From positions 124,001 to 188,000 of the forward strand of contig JAHJYW010000014.1 of assembly GCA_018827375.1 (NCBI GenBank): DNA of 64,000 nt, written 5' to 3'. This document shows positions 8,376 to 16,845 of the stretch, piece by piece; position 1 is the stretch's first letter, and every line of letters begins with the position of its first letter. The DNA comes from Alphaproteobacteria bacterium. GTDB taxonomy: Bacteria; Pseudomonadota; Alphaproteobacteria; Caulobacterales; Hyphomonadaceae. Position numbers and translations under genes: made by a program. Below the pieces are notes generated by a model that ran no database searches, had not been told where the DNA came from, and saw only the letters and a list, made by a program, of their open reading frames with translations.

Positions 8376-9191
8376 TCAGCCTAGTGTCGGCAGGTCCGAC
8401 GGCGCAAGGCGCGGTACGATCCTATAACGCGACAGGACGAAGCAATAGAGCGCAAAGCCCATCAGTCCCACGCCGGTCGCGGCGAGCAGGGTCCGCCCGA
8501 AGGGCTGGGTCTCCAGCTTCTCCAATGCTTCGCCAAAGCCCACGGCGTGTTCGGCATCGGCCGTAAGGCCCGCATACAGGATCAGCCCGCCGACGATCAG
8601 CAGCACGAAGCCATGTGCTGCCAGCCCATACCTAAGGAACGGCGCAAGGCGTTCTGTCACGGGCGTGCAGCGAATGTCCTTGCGGTAGGAGGCCTGCCAG
8701 GCCTTCACAAAGAGGTAGATCCCCACACCGAGCGTTGTCGCCCCTGCTGCAATGACCAGCGCCCGACCCGCCGGGTGCTGCATCAGCATGGCGCTCCAGA
8801 TGGCGGCCGAATTGCCGTCATCGCTCGCATGGCCTTTCCACAGGATGGTCAGCGCGGAGACGCCGAGCACCGCGTGCGTCAGGCCCGACATAATCTGCCC
8901 GGCCCTATTGGCATAGCCTTCGGCATCGTCGCCCTCATCCTCAAGGTCCATCACGCCATCGACGAGGCGCCATAGCGTGTAAGCGAAGAGGCCGGCGGCA
9001 ACGAAGGCCAAAAGGAAGGCGCCAAGCGGGCGTGAAAAAATATAGGCGAGCGCGCCGGTCGTGCCTTCAGCCTCGCCACCATTGATGGCCGCAAACAGGG
9101 CCAGTGCGCCAACGACAAGATAGACCAGCCCGCGTGCGGCATAACCCGCCCGCATCAGCCAACCGAGTGTGGTGTTGAGGTTGTTGACCAT
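8376..9191 (-). CDS. DUF1206 integral membrane protein
   Basis: A 271-residue polytopic membrane protein with about six TM segments arranged as three similar pairs, each opening with a Gly-rich segment (GWLMRAGYAARGLVYLVVGA, GLTHAVLGVSALTI, YGLAAHGFVLLIVGGLILY), as in DUF1206. The function is unknown in the literature I know. ATG 9191 was chosen because GGGGA lies 6 bases upstream; the longer frame to 9305 has no good ribosome site. It is divergent from the aromatic aminotransferase, so the operator at 9297 could affect it too. Confidence 0.8.
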   Translation of the reverse strand: MVNNLNTTLGWLMRAGYAARGLVYLVVGALALFAAINGGEAEGTTGALAYIFSRPLGAFLLAFVAAGLFAYTLWRLVDGVMDLEDEGDDAEGYANRAGQIMSGLTHAVLGVSALTILWKGHASDDGNSAAIWSAMLMQHPAGRALVIAAGATTLGVGIYLFVKAWQASYRKDIRCTPVTERLAPFLRYGLAAHGFVLLIVGGLILYAGLTADAEHAVGFGEALEKLETQPFGRTLLAATGVGLMGFALYCFVLSRYRIVPRLAPSDLPTLG

Positions 9192-9296
9192 ATATTCCCC
9201 GTCCATGCGCAACAGCGCTATAGGGACTACTGCTTCACAGCCTGCTTGTTCCGCGCCTGCACTTGTGATGTTGCGGGCGTGGACCGCTTTGCCTAT

Positions 9297-9314
9297 TAGT
9301 TGCAACTGAAACTA
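9297..9314. promoter_or_regulatory. Second copy of the putative MarR operator (aminotransferase promoter)
   Basis: TAGTTGCAACTGAAACTA is a dyad closely matching the 2989-3006 site, with identical outer half-sites (TAGTT / TGAAACTA). A plausible sigma-70 promoter overlaps it: TTGCCT (9289-9294), 18 bases, TATATC (9313-9318). Repression by overlap is inferred. Confidence 0.55.
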
Positions 9315-9336
9315 TATCGCTTGAACTGGACACATT

Positions 9337-10533
9337 ATGAACCCCGCCTTCGAATCGCTCACGGCCCTTGCCCCAGACGCTCTGCTCGGTCTGATGACCG
9401 CTTATCGCGAAGACAAGCGCGCCGAGAAGTTCGATCTCGGGGTAGGCGTTTACAAGGATGATGCGGGTCACACGCCGGTCATGTCGGCCGTTGCTAAGGC
9501 AGAGGCGATCATCCTGACGCAGCAGACGACCAAGGTTTATGAAGGCCCACGCGGCAATCCTGATTTCTGCGCCGCGATCGAGCGTTTCGTGTTCGGCGAC
9601 AGCTCGCACCTGATCGAGAAGGGCCGTTTGGTCTCCCTCGCAACGCCCGGCGGCTGCGGCGCGCTGTATCTCGGCGTTGGCCTGATGAAGCGCCTTGGTG
9701 TGAAGACCGTCTGGGTCAGCCGCCCGACCTGGCCGAACCATCCTGCGCTGATCAAGAATACCGGCCTGGCGGTGGCCGAATACGACTATGCCGATCCAGA
9801 AACCGGCAAGGTGGATTTCGAAGGCCTGATGGCCAGCCTGTCGCAAACCAAGCGCGGCGATGGCATCATCATCCAGGGCCCGTGCCACAACCCGACCGGC
9901 ATCGACCTCAGCGTCAAGCAATGGATCGATCTGGCCATGCTCACCGTGGAACGGGGCATCATCCCCATGCTCGACATTGCGTATCATGGCTTTGCAAGCG
10001 GTCTGGACGCAGACATGGAAGGCGCCCGCCTCTTCCTACAGATTGCCGAGGACTCGATGGTCTCCTATTCCTGCTCGAAGAATTTCGGTCTCTATCGCGA
10101 GCGCGCCGGCTGTTTCCTCGGTCAGGCATACACCGCTCGGGCCGCTCAGGCCGTGATGACCCATGTCGCCGACATTTCCCGCACCAGCTATTCCATGCCG
10201 CCCGCCCATGGTCCGGCCATTGTGGCAACGATCCTTGGCAACCCCGAACTTCGCGCCGAGTGGGAAGCCGAACTGACTGAGATGCGCGAGCGCATGATCG
10301 GCCTGCGCAAGGCCCTGTCGGACGAACTGGTTACCCGCACGGGATCGAACCGTCTGGCCGCTTTGGCGACGCAAAATGGCATGTTCAGCCAAGTGCCCGT
10401 AACGCCTCAAGACACAGTCGACATGCGAGAGCGCCACGGCCTCTATCTGCCATCATCCGGCCGCATGAACATTGCCGGCCTGCGTCAGGCCGACATTCCA
10501 CGTATCGCGGAAATCCTGGCAGAATACCTCTAG
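9337..10533 (+). CDS. tyrB: Aromatic amino acid / aspartate aminotransferase (class I)
   Basis: A PLP-dependent transaminase of 398 residues. The Schiff-base lysine is Lys248 in SYSCSKNFGLYRERAG; GPCHNPTGIDL and the C-terminal SSGRMNIAGL (the Arg that binds the substrate carboxylate) place it with AspC/TyrB enzymes. The operator shared with the hpd operon and the nearby pheA suggest that it makes 4-hydroxyphenylpyruvate from tyrosine. AspC-like activity cannot be excluded from sequence. It converges on the thioesterase gene, with the two stop codons overlapping by 4 bases. Confidence 0.9.
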   Translation: MNPAFESLTALAPDALLGLMTAYREDKRAEKFDLGVGVYKDDAGHTPVMSAVAKAEAIILTQQTTKVYEGPRGNPDFCAAIERFVFGDSSHLIEKGRLVSLATPGGCGALYLGVGLMKRLGVKTVWVSRPTWPNHPALIKNTGLAVAEYDYADPETGKVDFEGLMASLSQTKRGDGIIIQGPCHNPTGIDLSVKQWIDLAMLTVERGIIPMLDIAYHGFASGLDADMEGARLFLQIAEDSMVSYSCSKNFGLYRERAGCFLGQAYTARAAQAVMTHVADISRTSYSMPPAHGPAIVATILGNPELRAEWEAELTEMRERMIGLRKALSDELVTRTGSNRLAALATQNGMFSQVPVTPQDTVDMRERHGLYLPSSGRMNIAGLRQADIPRIAEILAEYL

Positions 10534-11453
10534 AGGCTGAGGCCGCGCGGGGCGATCCGCTCAAGATCTTCGAGCATGGCGGGCGGGGTCGCGATAGCTT
10601 TGCGCGCATCGAGATCCAACGTGATCGCCACGACCTGGCTGGTGGCCCATGGCAGGCCTGTTACCGGGTCCATGACCCAATGCACAAGCGAATGTGTCTT
10701 CTCGGCCGTTGAGCCCAGCGAGGTGTGGATCTCGTAAAGGTCGCCTGCCTTGGGCCAGCGATGGTAGCGCAGCCGGTTTTCCAGCACGGCCGCGCCCATG
10801 CGCACGCCGCCAGCAGCCTCGGCCACGCGCTTGCGCCAGTCATACAGGAGGTTCGGCACGCTGTCGGAGATCCGACCGATGATCCATGCGGGTGTCATGC
10901 GCCCGTGCACATCGAGATGGTGTTGCGGCACGGCGCCTTTGCCAATCATCGGAATGCCCAGGTCGCGCGCCGTTTCGATACGAATGTCGCTGGTGTCAAG
11001 GGCAGGGGCATTGGGGTCGAAAGAGCGCGGCGCAGCTTCTGCCGGCGGTGTGTCGATATGGGCTTCAAGCGCGGCCCGGGCACGTGTGCTCCAGGGAAAA
11101 AGTTCACGTGCTTTTGTGTCGATATGGGCAACACGTGTCAGGAAGGCTGCCGAGAGCGCGCCGTCGCTATGACGCAGTTCCTGATAGATGACGGCATCGC
11201 TCTCGCCGACGCTGACAACGCAGCCATCCATGCTGATCGGGCGGCCCGGCAGCACTTCGCGAATGAAGCGCACATGCTGGTCAACCGGCACGATCGTGGA
11301 GGGAGCGCTTTCCTGAAAGGCCAGCGGCATGTCCAGCGCATGGCTGAACGCGGCCAGCCCTTCGACCTGTTTCTCGACATAGAGGCGCACATTCATGTGG
11401 CCCATTTCGTCGCAATCCCATTGGTTGCAACTGCCCCGCCACAGTGTGATCAC
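10530..11453 (-). CDS. Double-hotdog acyl thioesterase
   Basis: A 307-residue protein with two 4HBT/hotdog halves. The N-terminal motif CNQWDCDEMGHMNVRLYVEK is the usual hotdog signature with the Asn/Asp active-site region; the second half holds a matching RLRYHRWPKAGDLYEIHTSL. It probably hydrolyses acyl-CoA or acyl-ACP thioesters; the substrate is unknown. The start is GTG 11453, overlapping the stop of the Fur/Zur gene by 4 bases (GTGA), which implies translational coupling to a metal regulator. Confidence 0.8.
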   Translation of the reverse strand: MITLWRGSCNQWDCDEMGHMNVRLYVEKQVEGLAAFSHALDMPLAFQESAPSTIVPVDQHVRFIREVLPGRPISMDGCVVSVGESDAVIYQELRHSDGALSAAFLTRVAHIDTKARELFPWSTRARAALEAHIDTPPAEAAPRSFDPNAPALDTSDIRIETARDLGIPMIGKGAVPQHHLDVHGRMTPAWIIGRISDSVPNLLYDWRKRVAEAAGGVRMGAAVLENRLRYHRWPKAGDLYEIHTSLGSTAEKTHSLVHWVMDPVTGLPWATSQVVAITLDLDARKAIATPPAMLEDLERIAPRGLSL

Positions 11454-11935
11454 GCGTTACAATCCCGGCAGGTACCGCGCACTTCGATCACGGCGCGCGT
11501 CATCACAAAGCCTGCAGCGGCAGTTTCTTCTTTCAACGCCTCGCTTGTCGCGACTGCGTGCAGCTCTTCGGCGCCGCCGCACGTCGCGCAGATCAGGAAC
11601 ACAGCGGAATGGCTATGGCTGGTATGTCCACAGGGCACATAGGCGTTGAGGCTTTCAATCTTATGGGCGAGCCCCGCTTCCTGCAGGAAGTCGAGCGCGC
11701 GGTAGACCGTCGGCGGCTTGGCCGAGCCTTCGCCGTCGAGGTTCGCCAAAAGGTCATAGGCCTTGGCCGGTTCGGCGCTTTCCAGCAGCAGGCGCAAGAC
11801 CTTGCGGCGGATGCGCGTCATCCGCGCGCCGCGGCGCATGACAAGCGCTTCGGCATCATTCAGGAACGTTTCAACATCCTGCGGGCTGCAGGGCGTGTTG
11901 GCGTGAATGTGGTCGTGTGTGTGTGCTGTGGCCAT
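11450..11935 (-). CDS. Fur-family metal regulator, Zur-like
   Basis: A 161-residue ferric-uptake-regulator family repressor. The winged helix includes MTRIRRKVLRLLLES and PPTVYRALDFLQEAGL; the dimer domain has a His-rich CGHTSHSHSAVFLIC and two Cys pairs (CATC and CRDC) for structural zinc. The His-rich N-terminus (HTHDHIH) and the metal-site pattern resemble Zur more than Fur, but this is an inference. ATG 11935 was chosen, since upstream residues look non-coding. It is divergent from a MarR gene, with an inverted repeat at 12026-12046 between them. Confidence 0.8.
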   Translation of the reverse strand: MATAHTHDHIHANTPCSPQDVETFLNDAEALVMRRGARMTRIRRKVLRLLLESAEPAKAYDLLANLDGEGSAKPPTVYRALDFLQEAGLAHKIESLNAYVPCGHTSHSHSAVFLICATCGGAEELHAVATSEALKEETAAAGFVMTRAVIEVRGTCRDCNA

Positions 11936-12025
11936 GTCCGCAATGTCGTGTGTTTTGCAGCCAATGTGAAGGGGCAAGCGGTTAACGCCTGTTTCCGGTC
12001 TGGACGGCCTCCGCAAATCACCTGA

Positions 12026-12046
12026 GATTCGTTTCTGAGGCGAATC
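12026..12046. promoter_or_regulatory. Inverted repeat GATTCG-N9-CGAATC between two regulators
   Basis: Perfect 6-bp arms with a 9-base spacer, ending 14 bases before the MarR start at 12061 and about 90 bases before the Fur-family start. It could be an operator for either gene, more likely MarR autoregulation because it overlaps that gene's expected promoter or leader. Confidence 0.4.
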
Positions 12047-12060
12047 AAGAGGATATGTAG

Positions 12061-12450
12061 ATGGAACTGTCGGAACGCGGCGGACTGGAGCTTTGGCGGC
12101 GTGCTGTAACGGCTTCGGTGCGTTCGGATGCACCGGATTTGACGGCGCGCCAGCAGGCCATCCTCATGACCATCGCCCTTGTTCCCGGGCCGCACACGGT
12201 TCGCGGGTTGGCCGATCATCTCGACATTGCAAAACCGGCCGTTACGCGCGCGCTCGACACGCTGTCGCGGCTCGATTTCATCCGCCGCATCAAGGATGAC
12301 AATGACCTGCGCAACATCTTCATCGAGCGGACGCCAGCCGGCATGACCTATCTTCGGTCTTTTGCCGGCCTTGTTATGGCCGCAGCTTCGGGCGAAACTG
12401 ATGAAACCATGACGCCACGGCGCGGCGGAAAGTCGACCGCAGCCGCCTAG
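12061..12450 (+). CDS. MarR-type winged-helix regulator
   Basis: A 129-residue protein with the MarR core (DLTARQQAILMTIAL, HTVRGLADHLDIAKPAVTRALDTLSRLDFI, and a DDNDLRNIFIERT wing). It is shorter than usual because the C-terminal dimer helix is cut to a Lys/Ala-rich tail. The ribosome site is AAGAGGA. It is followed within 24 bp by the NlpC/P60 gene, so the pair is probably co-transcribed and the regulator may respond to cell-wall state; that is inferred. Confidence 0.8.
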   Translation: MELSERGGLELWRRAVTASVRSDAPDLTARQQAILMTIALVPGPHTVRGLADHLDIAKPAVTRALDTLSRLDFIRRIKDDNDLRNIFIERTPAGMTYLRSFAGLVMAAASGETDETMTPRRGGKSTAAA

Positions 12451-12474
12451 GCGCCGTTTGCCGAGACCTTGCAC

Positions 12475-13329
12475 ATGCCCGATCTGACCGATAGCCGCCT
12501 TGCCCGCCCCGAAGGGCAGGGCCAGCCATTCCAAGTGATTACCGGCGCAGCCGACCTGCTGGAAGCGCCTGACCCTTCGTCACGGCTCGCGACGCAGGCG
12601 CTGTTTGGCGAGATTGTCGATGGCTTCAGGCGCAGCGGCGATTACATGCAGATGCAGTCACGGCGCGACAATTATGTCGGTTGGATCCACGTGTCTGGCC
12701 TATCGGAACAGGTCACCCGCCCAACTCATAAAGTATCGGCGCTGCGGACCTTCGCTTACGCGGGGCCGGACCTGAAAGCGCCTGTTGAGTGTGTCCTGAG
12801 CCGGGGGGCGACGCTGGCGCTCACCGCGACCGAAGGCCAATATGTGAAGTGTGTTGCCGGATGGGTCCATTCCCGACATGTCGCGCTTCTCGACGCGCAA
12901 GAGGCCGATCCGGTCTCCGTTGCCGAGACCTATCTCAACACGCCCTATCGATGGGGTGGGCGCGACAGCGTCGGGCTCGATTGCACCGGCTTGATCCAGC
13001 AGGCGTTCGAGGCGGCTGGCGTGCTCCTGCCACGCGACAGTGACATGCAATATGCCTGGGCGGGTGAGGACATTGGCGACTGGAAAGTCTCAGGCGCCCT
13101 CAAGCGGGGCGATCTCGTGTTCTGGAAGGGCCACGCGGGCATCATGACGGACGCGCACCATCTCCTGCATGCGAACGCCTGGCATATGGAAGTAGCGCGT
13201 GAACCGCTCGATCAGGCGATCACCCGGATCAAAACGTATTACGCCGAGCCCGTTGGGGCTCGGCGCATTGATCTTGATAGCCGTGCAGGACAGGTGCCCC
13301 ACTGGATGGGCGAACCTGTGGCTTACTGA
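12475..13329 (+). CDS. NlpC/P60 peptidase with SH3-type domains
   Basis: A cell-wall peptidase of about 284 residues. Two SH3b-like regions (about residues 25-80 and 85-140) precede an NlpC/P60 domain whose catalytic Cys is in SVGLDCTGLIQQAF and His in KGHAGIMTD, with further histidines in HHLLHANAWHMEV. It is likely to cut D-Glu/meso-DAP stem-peptide bonds. There is no clear signal peptide at this start (ATG 12475; TTG 12469 is also possible), as for several alphaproteobacterial homologues acting on recycled muropeptides. It converges on the cytochrome c gene with a 7-base overlap. Confidence 0.87.
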   Translation: MPDLTDSRLARPEGQGQPFQVITGAADLLEAPDPSSRLATQALFGEIVDGFRRSGDYMQMQSRRDNYVGWIHVSGLSEQVTRPTHKVSALRTFAYAGPDLKAPVECVLSRGATLALTATEGQYVKCVAGWVHSRHVALLDAQEADPVSVAETYLNTPYRWGGRDSVGLDCTGLIQQAFEAAGVLLPRDSDMQYAWAGEDIGDWKVSGALKRGDLVFWKGHAGIMTDAHHLLHANAWHMEVAREPLDQAITRIKTYYAEPVGARRIDLDSRAGQVPHWMGEPVAY

Positions 13330-14120
13330 GGAGCTGCCTCGGTCGCAGGCTCTTCGCTAGCAGGGGCCTCAGCCGGCGCAGCTTCTGTTTCGGTCGCTTC
13401 CGGCGCGGCTTCAGCAGGGGCTTCACCTTCAACCGCTTCGGTTGCTGCACCCTCGGCTGGGGCGGCTTCGCCTTCAGCGGGGGCCGCTTCGCCTTCACCC
13501 TCAGCAGGCGCAGCTTCATCGGACGATGCTTCCATCGGTGCCGGGAAAGCTGGTGCATTTGGGGAATTGGCTGCGAGGTAAGCGATTACGTTGGCGCGGT
13601 CCGTGTCGCGACGCAGACCGGCAAACGACATGGACGTACCGCGGGCATAAGCGCCTGGATTGTTGAGCCATTGGTTCATGTCATCATATGTCCAGCTGCC
13701 ACCGAGGCCTGAGAGGGCTGCCGAATAGCTGAAGCCCGGGTGGACGGCCTTGGCAGCACCGACAACGCCATGCAGGTTCGGTCCGGTGCCATTGGCGCCG
13801 CCGTCCGTGATGTTGTGGCAGGTGGTGCACTGGGCCTTGAAGACGCGCTCGCCCTTGGAAGCGTCAGCTGCGGCAAGCACCGCACCGAGGTCGAACACCT
13901 CTTCCGCTGCTTCGGCGCCGCCGCTGTCGGCGACTTCGACGCAATAGGCGTACTTGGTGCACATCTGCTCGCTCAGGGAGGTCGCTTCAGCTTGTTCTTC
14001 CCCATGATGGCCACCGCCACCGTGGTTGAACACGATTGCTGAAAGCTGGTGCAGGGCCATCAGGCCGAGCGCGGTGGCGAGCAACGCGCCGAGGATCTTG
14101 TTGAGACCGAGTTCTCCCAT
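13323..14120 (-). CDS. Membrane-anchored c-type cytochrome with acidic repeat tail
   Basis: A 265-residue cytochrome. One uncleaved N-terminal TM helix (about residues 8-30) is followed by a class I cytochrome c domain with CTTCH haem site and Met ligand in TSMSFAGL, like the CycM/c552 electron carriers between the bc1 complex and cytochrome oxidase. The last 70 residues are almost only Glu, Ala, Pro and Gly, with repeated EAAPAEG, a periplasmic low-complexity tail. ATG 14120 was chosen over 14150 because AAGGAA precedes it. Electron transfer is well supported; the tail's role is unknown. Confidence 0.87.
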   Translation of the reverse strand: MGELGLNKILGALLATALGLMALHQLSAIVFNHGGGGHHGEEQAEATSLSEQMCTKYAYCVEVADSGGAEAAEEVFDLGAVLAAADASKGERVFKAQCTTCHNITDGGANGTGPNLHGVVGAAKAVHPGFSYSAALSGLGGSWTYDDMNQWLNNPGAYARGTSMSFAGLRRDTDRANVIAYLAANSPNAPAFPAPMEASSDEAAPAEGEGEAAPAEGEAAPAEGAATEAVEGEAPAEAAPEATETEAAPAEAPASEEPATEAAPQ

Positions 14121-14276
14121 TGGGGCATTCCTTCGAATCTGTCGTGTCATGTGTCTTGGCGCGCGCCTTTTGGCACGCTAACGGAGTACAGACAACATAA
14201 AGGCTGTGAGGAAGGGGCGCTTCTCCTTTCGTCGCGGCGATCCGACGCATGCACACAAGGTTAAAAAGGACGCTGA

Positions 14277-15113
14277 ATGGCCAATCACATCGCGTATCAG
14301 GGCGAACCGGGCGCAAATTCCCATATCGCTTGCAATGAGGCCTATCCGCGCCTCACGCCGCTGCCCTGTCGCACGTTCGAGGACTGCTTTACCGCTGTCG
14401 AGAGGGGTGAAGCTGAACTCGCCATGATTCCCGTCGAAAACACGATTGCCGGGCGTGTCGGCGATATCCACTACCTGTTGCCCACGACAAACCTCCAGAT
14501 CGTGGCGGAGCACTATTTGCCCATCCGGTTCCAGCTCATGGCCCTTCCGGGTGTGAAGCTGGCGGAGATCAAGAAGGCGAGGTCCCATATCATGGGGCTG
14601 GGCCAGTGCCGTAATTTCCTGAAGGCCAACAATATCGAGCCTGTAACGGCTGCTGATACAGCGGGTGCCGCACGTGAAGTTGCCGAAGCGGGCAACCGCG
14701 CGGTCGCCGCAATCGCGCCGCGCCTGGCTGCCAAGGTCTATGGTCTCGATATACTCGCCGAGGACATCGAGGACGCGGCCCATAACACGACCCGTTTCAT
14801 TATCATGTCACGCAAGGCCACGGACATCGAAGCAGGCCACGGGCCGGCCAAGACGGCTTTCCTATTTGAAGTGCGCAACATCCCGGCCGCGCTCTACAAG
14901 GTGATGGGTGGTTTCGCCACCAATGGCATCAACATGACCAAGCTCGAGAGCTACCAGATCGGCGGTTCCTTCACAGCGACGCAGTTCTATGCGGAAATCG
15001 AAGGCCATCCTGATGAACGCCCGGTGCAGATTGCCTTGGAGGAGCTTGGCTTCTTCTCCCAGTCGCTGAAGATCCTTGGCGTGTTCCCCGCCAAGCCGAC
15101 GCTCGGTCTCTAG
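14277..15113 (+). CDS. pheA: Prephenate dehydratase
   Basis: Decarboxylates and dehydrates prephenate to phenylpyruvate in phenylalanine synthesis. The 278-residue monofunctional form has a catalytic domain with ENTIAGRVGD and the NTTRF motif (the Thr-Arg-Phe active site), then a C-terminal ACT domain (residues about 195-275, with YKVMGGFATNGINMTKLESY) for phenylalanine feedback. ATG 14277 follows AAGGACG. Its end overlaps the convergent lysR gene by 4 bases. Confidence 0.95.
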   Translation: MANHIAYQGEPGANSHIACNEAYPRLTPLPCRTFEDCFTAVERGEAELAMIPVENTIAGRVGDIHYLLPTTNLQIVAEHYLPIRFQLMALPGVKLAEIKKARSHIMGLGQCRNFLKANNIEPVTAADTAGAAREVAEAGNRAVAAIAPRLAAKVYGLDILAEDIEDAAHNTTRFIIMSRKATDIEAGHGPAKTAFLFEVRNIPAALYKVMGGFATNGINMTKLESYQIGGSFTATQFYAEIEGHPDERPVQIALEELGFFSQSLKILGVFPAKPTLGL

Positions 15114-16003
15114 CAGACGGGGGTCTCGAATTTCAGCGCGTCGGCGACATGCTCGGCGAACAATTTGGCCTTTCCGCGCAGCTTGCCTGATGTCCACACG
15201 CAATGGATGGGGCTGGGCGTGGAGTTCCACTCCGGCAGCACGCGCACGAGGGTGCCGTCGTTGACGCAGTTGGACACAAGCCAGCTGGGCGCGAGAAACA
15301 CGCCAAGGCCGTTCTGAGCAGCTTGCAGCAGGAGGTCCCCCGAAGAAGCCTTGAACCGGCCGTCTACTTTGACGGAGACGGTCTCGCCATTGCGTGTCAG
15401 GTCCCACTCGGTTGCGGCTGTCTGGCGGAACATCACCGCATCATGCTGGCTCAGATTCTGCGGGTGTAACGGGACCCCGCGCGCTTCGAGATATTCGGGC
15501 GCGGCAAAGAGTGCGCGTGGCACCTCACCCACTTTCTTCGCCATAAGGCTGGAATCCACCAATGTTCCGATCCGGAAGGCAAGATCGACGCCTTCGCCGA
15601 CGAGATCGGTGTACCGGTCATCGGTCAGCACATCGACCCGGATATGGGGATACATCTTCATGAAGCTTGCAATCCGTGGCCCGATCACCAGTCGCGCCAT
15701 CGACGAGACAGAGGAAATCCGCAGCAGGCCGACCGGCTCATGGTCCAGCCCGCGCGCTTCGGCTTCGGCATCGTCGAAGTCGGCGAGGATATCGGCGGCG
15801 CGCTTGTAGAAACGCTCGCCCGCCTCGGTCAGGCTCAATGAGCGGGTCGTGCGCATGAAGAGGGCGGCGTCCAGTCCGGCCTCAAGGTCCTGTATCCGCC
15901 GCGAAACCGTGGGCTGGCCGAGGCCGAGATCACTCGCTGCCTTGGAGAAACTGCCCGCATCCGCGACGCGAATGAACAGGCGCATGGCATCAATACGGTC
16001 CAC
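15110..16003 (-). CDS. LysR-family transcriptional regulator
   Basis: A 297-residue LysR regulator. The N-terminal helix-turn-helix (MRLFIRVADAGSFSKAASDL, GLGQPTVSRRIQDLE) is followed by a co-inducer domain. The start is GTG 16003 with a strong AGGAGG 6 bases upstream; the longer frame to 16189 is non-coding. It is divergent from the AhpD-like gene at 16141 with 137 bp between, so it may control that gene and the DoxX-like gene that follows. The inducer is unknown. Confidence 0.88.
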   Translation of the reverse strand: MDRIDAMRLFIRVADAGSFSKAASDLGLGQPTVSRRIQDLEAGLDAALFMRTTRSLSLTEAGERFYKRAADILADFDDAEAEARGLDHEPVGLLRISSVSSMARLVIGPRIASFMKMYPHIRVDVLTDDRYTDLVGEGVDLAFRIGTLVDSSLMAKKVGEVPRALFAAPEYLEARGVPLHPQNLSQHDAVMFRQTAATEWDLTRNGETVSVKVDGRFKASSGDLLLQAAQNGLGVFLAPSWLVSNCVNDGTLVRVLPEWNSTPSPIHCVWTSGKLRGKAKLFAEHVADALKFETPVC

Positions 16004-16140
16004 CCAGGGCCTCCTATGCGTATTCCGAATGAAGCATATGGGGTCTCGCGGCGTTCTGCGAAGGGCAAAAGCGCCTAAATCCTTGATCAACAGGGCTGCA
16101 TATTCCCATAGCCCGCGATTGATCCAGGAAAGCCACCCCC

Positions 16141-16719
16141 ATGAGTGACCTGAAGATACATGACGAGCATACAGCGCCGGAGGCTGCACGCGGCAATCTT
16201 GCCGCCATCAAGCATGCGTATGGTGACATCCCGAACACGCTCGGCGTGCTGGCAGAAAACCCCGCAGCGCTTGATGCTTACCTGGCCCTGTCCAACAGTT
16301 TCGACCATGCCGGGTTTGATCCGCTCGCACGTCAGGTCGTGCTGATAACGGCCAGTATCGAGAATGCCTGCCACTTCTGTGTGGCGGCCCAAACTGCCGC
16401 TGCTGCAGCCGAAGGGCTCGATGCCGGCGTGATTGATGCTGTGCTGAAGAGCCAGCCGATTGCCGATGCGCGGCTGGATGCACTGCGCGTGTTCACGCGC
16501 CGCATGGTTCGCCAGCGCGGCTTTGTGTCAGATACGGAAGTGACTGTCTTCCTGAATGCCGGATGGACCAGAGCTGACATTCTGGGTGTCATTCTCGGCG
16601 TCTCCCTGAAGACACTCTCCAACTATACCAACCATGTTGCCGAAACGCCGCTCAACAAGGCCTACAGGCCCTTTGCCTGGGCGCCTTGCACCCGGGCCTG
16701 CGCGGCTGGCACTGCGTGA
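16141..16719 (+). CDS. Carboxymuconolactone decarboxylase / AhpD-like protein
   Basis: A 192-residue all-helical AhpD-fold protein with the redox motif CHFC preceded by ITASIENA, as in peroxidase-type CMD proteins. A disulfide or peroxide reductase role is more likely than decarboxylation, because the Cys pair is intact. It is divergent from a LysR regulator and followed by a DoxX-like membrane gene, a common pairing with oxidative stress. Confidence 0.87.
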   Translation: MSDLKIHDEHTAPEAARGNLAAIKHAYGDIPNTLGVLAENPAALDAYLALSNSFDHAGFDPLARQVVLITASIENACHFCVAAQTAAAAAEGLDAGVIDAVLKSQPIADARLDALRVFTRRMVRQRGFVSDTEVTVFLNAGWTRADILGVILGVSLKTLSNYTNHVAETPLNKAYRPFAWAPCTRACAAGTA

Positions 16720-16845
16720 AAGTAAGTCCGCACAACCAGCGATTGGGTCGTTCACGGAATTGTGGGTGCGCCTCACAGGCGTTTGCTTTGGCAAACAGCG
16801 CCTATGCGTGACAATCTGCGACCATACGAAGAGGGACGCGCCATC

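Noticed and set aside
11423-11432. GGTTGCAACT resembling part of the MarR operator
   Set aside because: Lies inside the thioesterase coding sequence (Ser-Cys-Asn-Gln) and lacks the second half-site.
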